From NCBI GenBank assembly GCA_041741995.1, contig JBGSJN010000017.1, positions 1 to 19,284 of the forward strand: a stretch of DNA of 19,284 bases, given 5' to 3'. This document shows, in pieces, positions 1 through 7,466 of this stretch. Position 1 is the stretch's first letter. Every line of letters starts with the position of its first letter. Both the position numbers and the translations under genes were made by a program. The notes below the pieces were generated by a model. That model was not told where the DNA came from. It ran no database searches and worked only from the letters and a program-made list of their open reading frames with translations. The stretch is from WTXA01 sp041741995. Lineage in GTDB: Bacteria; Bacillota; TC1.

Positions 1-13
1 TAGGAGAATAAAA

Positions 14-565
14 ATGTGCGGTAGATATACACTCTTTACAGAAGAGGATAACCAACAAATAAAACAAATACTAGAACACCTAAAAGAGCATCCATTAAGA
101 CCACAGATGAAAACTGGAGAAATATTTCCAACTAATCTGGCGCCAATCATAACCAATATAAAAGACAAGGAATATGATATTTTAAAATGGGGCTTTGAAT
201 TTAAAAGTTTGATAATCAATGCCAGAGCAGAAACTATTTTTGAAAAGAAATCCTTTATTGGCCCAATAAAGAATGGTCGCTGTCTAGTCCCGGCTACTGG
301 TTTTTACGAGTGGGATAAGTTTAAAAATAAATATCACTATACCCTAGAGGAAAATATACCAATATATATGGCTGGAATATATAGAAGTGATCACTTTGTC
401 ATAATAACCACCAATGCCAATCAAAGCCTTGAAAAAGTTCATGACCGAATGCCAGTAATTATAAATGAGAAATTCAAAGAAGACTGGCTTTATGATGATA
501 GTGCGACTATCCCCTTGCTCAACTATGAACAACCACTACTCCATGAAAAACTAATAACCAAATAA
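14..565 (+). CDS. SOS response-associated peptidase (SRAP/HMCES/YedK family)
   Basis: The product is a 183-residue SRAP domain protein. The family forms a thiazolidine DNA-protein crosslink with abasic sites in single-stranded DNA, shielding them from strand breakage. The hallmark residues are all visible: Cys2 directly after the initiator Met (MCGRY), which must be freed by Met removal; Asn69 in the INARAET motif; Glu99 in GFYEW; and His143 in HDRMP. The ATG at 14 is fixed by Cys2 and by a GGAG Shine-Dalgarno about 8 nt upstream, so the gene is complete although close to the window edge. The length is slightly short of YedK (about 220 residues), which is normal for Firmicute members. It probably shares a transcript with the nucleotidyltransferase that starts 14 nt downstream. 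Family assignment is secure; regulation cannot be seen. Confidence 0.95.
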   Translation: MCGRYTLFTEEDNQQIKQILEHLKEHPLRPQMKTGEIFPTNLAPIITNIKDKEYDILKWGFEFKSLIINARAETIFEKKSFIGPIKNGRCLVPATGFYEWDKFKNKYHYTLEENIPIYMAGIYRSDHFVIITTNANQSLEKVHDRMPVIINEKFKEDWLYDDSATIPLLNYEQPLLHEKLITK

Positions 566-579
566 GGAGGGTGTTAAAT

Positions 580-1137
580 ATGAAAACACGATTAGCCGTT
601 GTTAGTGGAAGATTTCAAGTGCTTCATAATCAACATCTGGAATATATTAGACTAGCAATGAACAAGTCAGAAAACTTAATAATTGGCATAACAAATCAAA
701 ATCCGATTATTAAAGTTGGAACCTATCAAGAAGACAAAAATAGAACAAACCTGAAGAATAACCCATTCACCTATTATGAAAGATATATGATGATAAAGAA
801 TACTATGTTAGAAGCTGGCTACTTGCCAGAACAATTTGATATAGTTCCACTCCCAATAGAAGAGCCTGACTTCCTGAAGAACTATTTACCAATAGATGCT
901 ATTCACTTTTTAACAATTTTCGATGATTGGGGTAGAAAGAAAAAACAAATATTAGAAGATGCTGGATTTTTTGTAGAGGTTCTTAAAGATCGTCCCATTG
1001 AAGAAAAATTTATATGCTCAACCCAAATAAGAGACCTTATAGTAAGAGGGGAAGAATGGAAATATTTAGTTCCTCCTGCAGTGTTCAAATATATTACTGA
1101 AAATAAATTAGATCAAAGAATCAAAAGTAATAGATAA
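580..1137 (+). CDS. NMN adenylyltransferase-like nucleotidyltransferase (NadM type)
   Basis: This is a 185-residue nucleotidyltransferase of the HxGH superfamily, closest in pattern to archaeal-type NMN adenylyltransferase (NadM), which makes NAD from NMN and ATP. The N-terminal GRFQVLHNQH segment corresponds to the GRFQPxHxGH nucleotide-binding motif. NNPFTYYERYMMI matches the NPFTxxER segment, and CSTQIRDLI near the C-terminus matches the STxIR motif. The HxGH signature reads HNQH, with Gln in place of the usual Gly. A GTG occurs at 571, but the AAGGAGG at 564-570 abuts it and sits 9 nt before the ATG at 580, so 580 is chosen. The gene follows the SRAP gene closely, probably in one operon. 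Substrate is inferred; another cytidylyl- or adenylyltransferase activity is possible. Confidence 0.8.
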   Translation: MKTRLAVVSGRFQVLHNQHLEYIRLAMNKSENLIIGITNQNPIIKVGTYQEDKNRTNLKNNPFTYYERYMMIKNTMLEAGYLPEQFDIVPLPIEEPDFLKNYLPIDAIHFLTIFDDWGRKKKQILEDAGFFVEVLKDRPIEEKFICSTQIRDLIVRGEEWKYLVPPAVFKYITENKLDQRIKSNR

Positions 1138-1154
1138 TGTAAAAATAGTGAAGA

Positions 1155-1166
1155 TATGATATCATA
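1155..1166. promoter_or_regulatory. Perfect 12-bp palindrome upstream of the protease gene
   Basis: TATGATATCATA at 1155-1166 is its own reverse complement. It lies in the 88-nt gap between the nucleotidyltransferase and the protease, about 60 nt before the protease start. A second palindrome, TGCAATTGCA, lies at 1198-1207. Either could be an operator for the protease unit, but short AT-rich palindromes arise often by chance and no regulator is suggested by context. Confidence 0.15.
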
Positions 1167-1225
1167 AAAGGGAAATATTAGAAATAATCAAAATAAATGC
1201 AATTGCACTAAAGGATATAGCAATA

Positions 1226-2560
1226 ATGGAAGAAGCAAGACATATGAAGAAGAAGCATCCTATAAGAAACCTACTGATAACCTTTGGGATAATGACCTAC
1301 ATAATTGCTATAATAGCAGGAGCCGGTCTTTTTACCTATAATATAATACTCCCTGAACTTAAAACCATAAGTATAGAAGAGGTTAAGGATTCAGTTGTTA
1401 TGATCAATATTTACGATGAAAACAACCAACTTCTAGGTCAGGGTTCAGGTTTTTCATTCCAAGAAAGTAATAAGATAATAACCAATTATCACGTACTAGA
1501 AGGTGCTAAAAAAATAGAGGTGCTTACAGATGATGGCAGGACAATAACAGCAGATGAGATACTGGTATTTGACAAGAAAAATGACTTAGCACTTATAGAA
1601 GGTAAATTTGATTTAAAACCTTTAACACCTATGTTCTTCTTCAATCCAATTGAAGAAGAATATATTGCAACTATAAGTAGTCCTGGAGGGGCTTTTAATA
1701 CAATCACCGAAGGTAAGATTAGTACTGTTTATGATAATGCCATGGAAATGATTGTATCAATAAAACCTGGAAGTAGCGGCGGTGTTGTAATAAATGAAAA
1801 AGGTAGAGTTCTAGGGGTGATTGTAGCCAATCTTGATATAGAAAATAATGTAAATTTAGCAATAAATATTAATATTGCCAATAAACTATATGAGGACTTT
1901 CAGGCAAAAAAATATGCTGAGATAAAAGACGATCCAGAAACACTAAAAAGCTTTATGCCAGACATATTTGATGATATAGATGGCAATGAACTGGAAATTA
2001 AGGATATTTGGAGTAAAAACAGGGTTATGCTATATCGCCCTGAATCATTATCGGTATTTAATAATTTAACTAGTAAATACACCATATTCTCAAGAATAAT
2101 ATCGGAATTAAATGATGGATTTTCTAATATCTATAATGGTTTAGATAACCAGAAAAAAAATATGGCAGCAGATTATTATCTATACCTGCGAGCTTACGAT
2201 CAATGGTGGTTCAGTGAGGAAAATGATGAGTTTGATGAAACTATAAATTTAAGAAAAGAAAATCCACTTGAATGGGATAATGAGCAATTGCTAATTGATT
2301 TAGATGTTTTAGAAAGACATCAAATAGCCATACTTGGAGCTAGAGCAGAGTATATTATCTATTATGAAGATTTTACAGAACTTGTTAATAGTCTTCCTAT
2401 AGATGAAGGGCGAAAGTCTATAATTCTTCTTACATTAGGTGGTGCTACTCCGAGAAGATTAAGTAGTACAAAAAATAATCAAGCCAAAGATTACATAAAT
2501 AAGGTATTGAGTAATGATACTAGTAAGATGAATGCTGTACTTGAAAGATTAGGATATTAG
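1226..2560 (+). CDS. Membrane-anchored trypsin-like (S1C/HtrA-type) serine protease
   Basis: The 444-residue product has a short basic N-terminus, one transmembrane segment (about residues 16-40) and an extracytoplasmic trypsin-like domain (about 48-215). The catalytic triad is complete: His88 in NYHVLEG, Asp119 in KKNDLALIEG and Ser183 in KPGSSGGVV. The spacing fits HtrA/DegP-like proteases. There is no recognisable PDZ domain. Instead about 230 residues of charged, mainly helical-looking sequence follow, which I do not recognise. The ATG at 1226 is preceded by a weak AAAGGA; the ATG at 1244 is an alternative. The small membrane protein gene follows 15 nt after the stop and is likely cotranscribed. 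The role is probably surface protein quality control or processing, inferred from family only. Confidence 0.85.
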   Translation: MEEARHMKKKHPIRNLLITFGIMTYIIAIIAGAGLFTYNIILPELKTISIEEVKDSVVMINIYDENNQLLGQGSGFSFQESNKIITNYHVLEGAKKIEVLTDDGRTITADEILVFDKKNDLALIEGKFDLKPLTPMFFFNPIEEEYIATISSPGGAFNTITEGKISTVYDNAMEMIVSIKPGSSGGVVINEKGRVLGVIVANLDIENNVNLAININIANKLYEDFQAKKYAEIKDDPETLKSFMPDIFDDIDGNELEIKDIWSKNRVMLYRPESLSVFNNLTSKYTIFSRIISELNDGFSNIYNGLDNQKKNMAADYYLYLRAYDQWWFSEENDEFDETINLRKENPLEWDNEQLLIDLDVLERHQIAILGARAEYIIYYEDFTELVNSLPIDEGRKSIILLTLGGATPRRLSSTKNNQAKDYINKVLSNDTSKMNAVLERLGY

Positions 2561-2575
2561 GAGGAAGGGTAGAAT

Positions 2576-2815
2576 ATGATAGATATTGGATTTAGAATAT
2601 CACAAACAGAACAATACATCATAATTATCATTGGTGGGTTATTCATTCTTGCAGGAATAGTATTTGCTTTAGTAAATATTTTAAAAAGCAGAAAAGCTCA
2701 TAAACTACAAGAAACAAAAAATGAAATATATGATGAATCTCATGAAGCGCAACAAGATATGACGAAAGAAGTAATTGAAGAAAAACCACGTAGAAGAAGA
2801 AGTGGTAAATACTAA
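2576..2815 (+). CDS. Small single-pass membrane protein
   Basis: This 79-residue protein is of no family I recognise. Residues about 13-36 form one strongly hydrophobic helix (with IIIIIGGLFILAG). It is followed by a charged cytoplasmic-type tail, acidic in the middle and ending in a basic cluster (KPRRRRSGKY). The basic residue distribution predicts the tail is inside the cell. An AGGAGG Shine-Dalgarno 11-12 nt before the ATG supports the start. The gene sits 15 nt behind the membrane protease and immediately before a strong terminator, so the two are probably one transcription unit. It may be an accessory or adaptor of the protease, but that is inference from position alone. Confidence 0.7.
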   Translation: MIDIGFRISQTEQYIIIIIGGLFILAGIVFALVNILKSRKAHKLQETKNEIYDESHEAQQDMTKEVIEEKPRRRRSGKY

Positions 2816-2826
2816 TAAATAAAGTA

Positions 2827-2855
2827 AAACCTGGCAATTATGCCAGGTTTTTTAT
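2827..2855. terminator. Bidirectional intrinsic terminator between convergent operons
   Basis: A perfect 10-bp stem (AAACCTGGCA at 2827-2836, TGCCAGGTTT at 2841-2850) with a 4-nt ATTA loop is followed by a T-rich run on the plus strand and by TTTACTTTATTTAT when read on the minus strand. It can therefore serve the protease unit from the left and the six-gene operon from the right. The stop codon of the minus-strand gene (2838-2840) lies in the loop. Confidence 0.85.
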
Positions 2856-3503
2856 ATTTAACCAATCAAGTATAGATTTTTGGGATTCTAATATAACTTC
2901 TTTACTACCTAACTTGTTTTCTAGATTATATCGTAAATCCTTAAGATCATCAACTATATCAACATCTGATAATTCCTCAATTAATTTAAACTTAAGACTA
3001 TTAATTCTTAAAAGATTCAACAATTGTTTTAAAGTATCATCCTTACTATATTGAACACTTTCCATAACTTCCAGTCTTGGTACTATTGTACCTGCCATAA
3101 GATAAAAACCACCATCACAACTAGGACCGAAAACCATTTTATCTTGATTTTTCGTAATGAAAGTAATAGCAGAATCAATTGTTCTTTGACTAATCTGAGG
3201 TGTGTCAGTTCCAATTATTATATAGACATCACATTCCTTTAATATATGGGTAGCGACCTTATAAATGGCAGTGCCAAGACCAAGACCTCTAGTACTAATA
3301 TCATATCGCCCTGATGGTCTAGACCAGTATATATTAACCTCGTTATAAGATGATGATGAATAGTTGGTAATAACCTCTTCTACAGCTTTAACAGATAGTC
3401 CGTAAAACTCCTCAGCTAATTTTTGACCAATCCCTTCAGCCAAACGAGTCTTTACCCTAGAATGACCAATAGTCTTGGCAAAAATTCCGATACCAATCTT
3501 CAT
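2838..3503 (-). CDS. DUF2064 / CofC-like transferase 1, rSAM/selenodomain-associated (TIGR04282 type)
   Basis: The 221-residue product has a GT-A/nucleotidyltransferase-like fold, the family called transferase 1, rSAM/selenodomain-associated. Visible motifs are the N-terminal GIFAKTIGHSRVKTRLA segment (a KTRL nucleotide-binding loop), GTDTPQIS (the GxDxP metal and nucleotide site) and GPSCDGGFYLMAG. The family resembles CofC and MobA-like enzymes, so activation of a sugar or phospho-acid with a nucleotide is plausible, but the reaction is not established. Its ATG shares one base with the upstream glycosyltransferase stop (TAATG), indicating translational coupling as the last gene of the six-gene operon. 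The 3' end lies in the shared terminator. Confidence 0.88.
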   Translation of the reverse strand: MKIGIGIFAKTIGHSRVKTRLAEGIGQKLAEEFYGLSVKAVEEVITNYSSSSYNEVNIYWSRPSGRYDISTRGLGLGTAIYKVATHILKECDVYIIIGTDTPQISQRTIDSAITFITKNQDKMVFGPSCDGGFYLMAGTIVPRLEVMESVQYSKDDTLKQLLNLLRINSLKFKLIEELSDVDIVDDLKDLRYNLENKLGSKEVILESQKSILDWLNIKNLA

Positions 3504-4207
3504 TACCTATATTTCCCCTTTTTAAAATCTAAAATCTGTCTATACCACATTAACTGATGATGTATGGTAGCCTTAAGCCATCCCATTTCCAAATATTTCC
3601 TTGGGCTAGTATATAGGATTTCCCCAAATGAGAGGATTTTCATTCTATTTGCCTTACATTCTTTTACAAAGTAGTGATCCTCCCCAGAAGGGACCTTCAG
3701 ATTATACCCACCCACCTTGTTAAAGTCCTTCTTTGATATAGTCAGGCCCTGATCTCCAAAAGGAGTCTTAAAAACAGCACAACGAAATCTGACACCAATT
3801 TCAGTAAACTTGAAATAGAAAGGGACACCTTTAGTGAAACGAAAATCAAAATAAAAAAGAGCAGATTGCTCTTTTAATATTCTTTTCAACAACACATCAA
3901 AACTGGACTTTTCCATATATGAATCACTATGAAGGAACAAAAAATATTCCCCTTCTGCAACCGAAGCTCCTAAGTTAAGTGAACTAGCCCTTGTACCTTG
4001 ATGCCCTACAATATTATATTTAAACTTATTCTTAAAACCATCTAGACTCTCATGATCATAAGCTACAATTACTACTTCAATAGCATTGTTATTATCTAAT
4101 GAATCAAGAAAAGCCTTTAGCGCAGAAGAAATACTGTCTCCTGGTCCTAAAGGTATGATGATGGAAATTAATTTTTCACTTTTCTCATTGATTTTAACTT
4201 CTTCCAT
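3503..4207 (-). CDS. GT2-type glycosyltransferase, transferase 2, rSAM/selenodomain-associated (TIGR04283 type)
   Basis: This 234-residue family-2-like glycosyltransferase begins its catalytic domain at ISIIIPLG. LFLHSDS gives the DxD-type nucleotide-sugar and metal site. The segment GDQGLTISKKDFNKVGGYN matches the acceptor-side region of the TIGR04283 family, which travels with the rSAM/selenodomain gene. There is no transmembrane helix, so it is probably cytoplasmic or peripheral. The start overlaps the C_GCAxxG gene by 40 nt. No Met, GTG or TTG alternative occurs before the first beta strand, so the long overlap is accepted; AGGA lies about 12 nt upstream. It probably transfers a sugar to the product of the neighbouring rSAM enzyme or its carrier; donor and acceptor are unknown. 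Confidence 0.88.
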   Translation of the reverse strand: MEEVKINEKSEKLISIIIPLGPGDSISSALKAFLDSLDNNNAIEVVIVAYDHESLDGFKNKFKYNIVGHQGTRASSLNLGASVAEGEYFLFLHSDSYMEKSSFDVLLKRILKEQSALFYFDFRFTKGVPFYFKFTEIGVRFRCAVFKTPFGDQGLTISKKDFNKVGGYNLKVPSGEDHYFVKECKANRMKILSFGEILYTSPRKYLEMGWLKATIHHQLMWYRQILDFKKGKYR

Positions 4208-4710
4208 AATGCAGCAAGTCCTAACTTTAAATAGTTTTTCTTAGGAACAGCCTTGCCCCCGCCTTGTGGTAAATATTGATATAAATCAGTTAAAAGAATA
4301 TCCTCTAATATCTCAGCCGTATCTTGAACATATTTAGAACATATTATAATATGATCTTTAGATTTCCATTCAACTCCACGGGTTAGTATCCTACAACAAG
4401 CAACTCTGTTTTCATCACGAAATCTATCATGTAGTTTTTTAGAGGCTTGATGGATTATTTCCTCAGATTCAGATTTTGTATTCCTACCGACAATTATACC
4501 TAAAACCATTGCTCCTGATGTTATTGTACCACAAGAACACCCTGCTCCGCCAAGGCCAGAACCTAATCCGCTGGCAATTTTTAGATGTTCTTCAGGAAAT
4601 CCTAAATTATATATTTCGTTAAAAGCCCTAAGTAAAGCCTCGCTACAATAGTAGCCACCCATATAATGATCCATAGTCAATTGAACTGCCGGTGATAATT
4701 CTTCTTTCAT
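4168..4710 (-). CDS. C_GCAxxG_C_C family redox protein
   Basis: This 180-residue protein carries the spaced cysteines of the C_GCAxxG_C_C family: Cys22 in YYCSEA, Cys58 and Cys60 in GAGCSCGTITSGAMVLG, the Cys105-Cys106 pair in VACCRIL, and Cys124. The Gly-rich segment before Cys58 is typical. Members are predicted to be redox-active or to bind a metal cluster and are common in anaerobes, often beside electron-transfer or rSAM genes. The C-terminus is a basic, Lys-rich tail. The start shares one base with the rSAM stop (TAATG), so translation is coupled. It may supply electrons or sulfur to the rSAM enzyme; this is inference. Confidence 0.85.
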   Translation of the reverse strand: MKEELSPAVQLTMDHYMGGYYCSEALLRAFNEIYNLGFPEEHLKIASGLGSGLGGAGCSCGTITSGAMVLGIIVGRNTKSESEEIIHQASKKLHDRFRDENRVACCRILTRGVEWKSKDHIIICSKYVQDTAEILEDILLTDLYQYLPQGGGKAVPKKNYLKLGLAALWKKLKSMRKVKN

Positions 4711-5648
4711 TATATTAATGCTCCATTACACGAACTGCCAAAACCTGCAGTACAGGCAAAACAGTGGTCTTCATAAATTATTTCATTATCAATCTCATTA
4801 AAAGATTCTAGTTTGTAAATATTAATTGGATTTTTAGGTAACTCTAACATCTGATTAAAGTCACAATCATATACATTACCTTGATAATCGATTGATAACA
4901 AGGATTTACACATAATATTATTACCAGCTGATGGGTTGAAACAGGATATTAGTAATTCCTTATACTCATCTAATTGTTGGTTGTCTTTAAGTTCACGGGC
5001 AAAATTGCCGATTGCCATATTATTAATAGTAAAAAGAGAGTTAAAATGCACTCCATAGTCCTTTAATAATACTGCCTTGTAATCTCTTTCTAAATCCTCT
5101 TGTTTACCCGGTAGTCCTAAACCTTGTGGGTTGTAAACGAGGTTCAACTGAAGTTTTTCATTAACTCCATAACCAAGTTGGTTAAGTAATTTTAAGGCGC
5201 TAATGCTTTTGTTGAAAACACCAGTACCTCTTTGTTTATCAACGTTGTCTTCTGTATAACAAGGTAATGAACCAATTATTTCAACATCATGATCTTTCAA
5301 AAAATCAGGTGTATCTTTCTGATCTTCTTCAAAGAAGACAGTTAGATTACTTCTTAAAGCAATCTCTTTTTTCATCACAAAAAGTTGATCTATCAAATAT
5401 CTGAAATTACTATTTAATTCTGGAGCCCCACCTGTTAGTTCTACTCTCTTGATTGAAGGGGTGTTGGTGAGAAGTTTGAGAATTCTATCCATTGTCTCCT
5501 TGGACATTTCTTCAGTTCTCGAGGGACTTGCTTCAACATGACAATGCTTGCAAGCCTGATTGCACTTTTTACCTATATTTAATTGAAGTATTTCAAGTCT
5601 GTTTCTCTTGTTGTCAATTCCGTTTTCTTTCATATATTGATTAAACAC
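4710..5648 (-). CDS. arsS: Radical SAM enzyme with C-terminal Cys-rich domain (ArsS-like, TIGR04167 type)
   Basis: The 312-residue product has an N-terminal radical SAM core with the 4Fe-4S motif CNQACKHC (Cys29, Cys33, Cys36) and ELTGGAPELN as the SAM-binding GGxPE-type strand. The C-terminal domain (about 180-312) holds further cysteines and ends in HCFACTAGFGSSCNGALI. Family members are called arsenosugar biosynthesis rSAM protein ArsS. Many have selenocysteine in the GSSx tail; here Cys307 is encoded by TGT. The start is GTG at 5648, sharing a base with the upstream TAG, with AGGAGG 10 nt before it. An ATG 15 nt downstream lacks good spacing. No arsenic methyltransferase is present in the window, so the substrate is open. 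Confidence 0.88.
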   Translation of the reverse strand: MFNQYMKENGIDNKRNRLEILQLNIGKKCNQACKHCHVEASPSRTEEMSKETMDRILKLLTNTPSIKRVELTGGAPELNSNFRYLIDQLFVMKKEIALRSNLTVFFEEDQKDTPDFLKDHDVEIIGSLPCYTEDNVDKQRGTGVFNKSISALKLLNQLGYGVNEKLQLNLVYNPQGLGLPGKQEDLERDYKAVLLKDYGVHFNSLFTINNMAIGNFARELKDNQQLDEYKELLISCFNPSAGNNIMCKSLLSIDYQGNVYDCDFNQMLELPKNPINIYKLESFNEIDNEIIYEDHCFACTAGFGSSCNGALI

Positions 5649-6346
5649 TAGTTTTTATCCTCCTGAAATTCTATACCTTTTTTCTTGAATCTATCCTTAA
5701 GGATAATCCCTAAAGTGAAAACTGCAAAAAGAACTAATAACCCATTAATGAATAATTTAGCTCCACCAGTAATAGTTGATCCAACATATGAATAAACAAT
5801 AGTTGCAGGAAGTTGTCCAATACCAGTCGCTATAAAGAACTTTTTAAACTTTATTGGAGTCAGACCTGCAGCATAGCTGATTGGATCAAAAGGTACAAAA
5901 GGTAGAAAACGTGCGATTAGTATTGCATTAGTACCATATTTTTCAAAGAAAGTATCAATTGATTTCAAAATCTTGTTACCTGTAAATTTTACTACAATAT
6001 CTCTACCATAAATTCTAGCTATTGCAAAACAGATACCTGCACCTGCCATGGCGCTAGTCCATGATAGAACAGCTCCCCATAACCAACCAAATATTGCAGC
6101 ATTGGCAAAAGTTACGATAAAAGCAGGGAAAGGTGCAATAATTGATTGTAATATCATCAAGATAAAAGAAATGATAGCTGCTAGCGGACCATAGGATAAA
6201 ATGTATTTTTGTACTGATTCAACATTACCAGAACTTAGTTGTCCAATAGCATCAAGTAACCACTCTCTAGAGATTGGTATTATTAGGGTTAAGGCAATAA
6301 TTATTATAGTTACTGCAAGTATTATTATTTTAGATTTCTTTGTCAA
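5648..6346 (-). CDS. TVP38/TMEM64 family membrane protein (VTT/DedA-like)
   Basis: The product is a 232-residue polytopic membrane protein of the VTT (SNARE-associated/DedA-like) superfamily, whose members scramble or flip lipids. After an N-terminal helix (about 7-26) there are hydrophobic segments around 50-100 and 105-120. The re-entrant signature RFLPFVPFDPISYAAGLT lies around 145-163, and two further helices precede a basic, acidic-ended tail. The start is TTG at 6346 with AAAGGAG 7 nt upstream, overlapping the flippase-like gene by 17 nt. Membership in the operon with glycosyltransferases and another flippase-like protein suggests it helps move a lipid-linked intermediate. Confidence 0.88.
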   Translation of the reverse strand: MTKKSKIIILAVTIIIIALTLIIPISREWLLDAIGQLSSGNVESVQKYILSYGPLAAIISFILMILQSIIAPFPAFIVTFANAAIFGWLWGAVLSWTSAMAGAGICFAIARIYGRDIVVKFTGNKILKSIDTFFEKYGTNAILIARFLPFVPFDPISYAAGLTPIKFKKFFIATGIGQLPATIVYSYVGSTITGGAKLFINGLLVLFAVFTLGIILKDRFKKKGIEFQEDKN

Positions 6347-7292
6347 CTTTCTTCTCCTTTAAAAAAACATTTAAAATATGAGAAAGTGCATAGTCCAAAC
6401 CTCCGAGGAAACTAAATATTGAAACCATGACTGCAAAAGTTACAGAAATAGATAAAGCCTGACTGATGTTGTAACCATAAGCCAGCAACAGATATATATA
6501 TGCTCCTTCACGAAGACCGTATCCGTTAAGACCTAATGGAATCATTGCCAGTACCGAAGTCGCTGTTGAAATATAGATTAAGTCAATGAACCCAGGAACT
6601 TCAAAACCAAGACCAAAGAAGATGGATCCTATTACCAAGGCTACAAATATTTGAAATATTGCACCAAGTACCAGATTTTTTATTATGGCTCTTTTGTTGG
6701 TTCTAATTTCTTTGGCAGCCTCTATAAAAGCTAATAGTTTATTTTTAATTTTAGATTCCTTCTTATTAATAAAACCTGGAATCCAGCCTTTTAATATCAA
6801 GGTGATTATTAGGCCTACTAAAAGTAATAGTACTGCAAAAATCAAAAAGGCTAGTATATTAAAGTGTGTAGCGAATATAGATGAGAAAAAGCCAAGACCT
6901 GCAAGAGTAAGACTAGCAAAGAGTCTATCTAATATTACAGATGATGCACTGGTGCTTTTTCTTATACCTTCCTTGTTGATCAAGTATATTCTCATACCAT
7001 CACCGCCTATGCTTGAAGGTAGGAAGTTGTTGAAAAATAGTCCTATGTTGAATATTCTTATTGTCTTTAGTATTGATATTTTATTAAAAGGTAGTAAGGC
7101 ATGCCATTTTATTCCACTGGCTATAACTGATAATAGGATAGAGGTGAAAATCAGGATTAATGAAAATAACCCTAGACTTCTTAGATACCCAATGATTTTT
7201 CCTAGGTCAGCGATGTATATAAAAGCTGCCACCATAATTATAGAAAACAGCAATCTTATGTAGGTTGTTATTTGTTTTTTATTTATACTCAA
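6330..7292 (-). CDS. Lysylphosphatidylglycerol synthase TM-domain / flippase-like protein (UPF0104, TIGR00374 type)
   Basis: This 320-residue integral membrane protein with about eight hydrophobic helices matches the LPG-synthase transmembrane family, related to the flippase portion of MprF and to AglD. Family landmarks are NNFLPSSIGGDGMRIYLI (about 88-105), SASSVILDRL (about 115-125) and MIPLGLNGYGLREGAY (about 250-265). The soluble aminoacyl-transfer domain of MprF is absent. It is the first gene of the six-gene minus-strand operon. The start is TTG at 7292 with AAGGAG 9 nt upstream. The -35/-10 pair at 7330-7358 lies just ahead. Likely role: translocating a polar lipid or lipid-linked sugar. 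The substrate is unknown. Confidence 0.87.
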   Translation of the reverse strand: MSINKKQITTYIRLLFSIIMVAAFIYIADLGKIIGYLRSLGLFSLILIFTSILLSVIASGIKWHALLPFNKISILKTIRIFNIGLFFNNFLPSSIGGDGMRIYLINKEGIRKSTSASSVILDRLFASLTLAGLGFFSSIFATHFNILAFLIFAVLLLLVGLIITLILKGWIPGFINKKESKIKNKLLAFIEAAKEIRTNKRAIIKNLVLGAIFQIFVALVIGSIFFGLGFEVPGFIDLIYISTATSVLAMIPLGLNGYGLREGAYIYLLLAYGYNISQALSISVTFAVMVSIFSFLGGLDYALSHILNVFLKEKKVDKEI

Positions 7293-7329
7293 AATTGATA
7301 ACTCCTTCTATAATATATATCCCTGTAAT

Positions 7330-7358
7330 AATATATCATTTCTCTATCTCTGAAACAA
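7330..7358 (-). promoter_or_regulatory. Predicted sigma-A-type promoter of the six-gene operon
   Basis: Read on the minus strand, TTGTTT (7353-7358) and TATATT (7330-7335) are separated by exactly 17 nt. Transcription would start near 7323, leaving a leader of about 30 nt before the TTG start at 7292. This fits a housekeeping promoter, but the region is AT-rich so chance matches are possible. Confidence 0.55.
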
Positions 7359-7437
7359 TTAATATAAATATTATTTATGATTCAATAAGCAATATAAGTT
7401 AATTTCTTTATTTCCTACATTTTTTGTATATAATTTC

Positions 7438-7466
7438 TTTACAGTTAGGGTAGAAAATGTTATATT
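7438..7466 (+). promoter_or_regulatory. Predicted sigma-A-type promoter of the OYE-family reductase gene
   Basis: TTTACA (7438-7443) and TATATT (7461-7466) are spaced by 17 nt, close to consensus. The inferred transcription start near 7473 leaves a leader of about 35 nt to the ATG. Another TATAAT lies at 7429-7434 without a good -35 box. The 80 nt between this promoter and the opposite minus-strand one could hold operators shared by both units. Confidence 0.6.

Noticed and set aside
4710..5648. Selenoprotein reading of the rSAM gene (in-frame TGA)
   Set aside because: The tail position is TGT (Cys) and the frame ends in TAA. There is no TGA to read through.
6685..7263. Long plus-strand frame of 192 codons
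   Set aside because: It lies wholly antisense to the flippase-like gene, whose protein has clear family motifs. The plus frame has no family pattern and no ribosome site.
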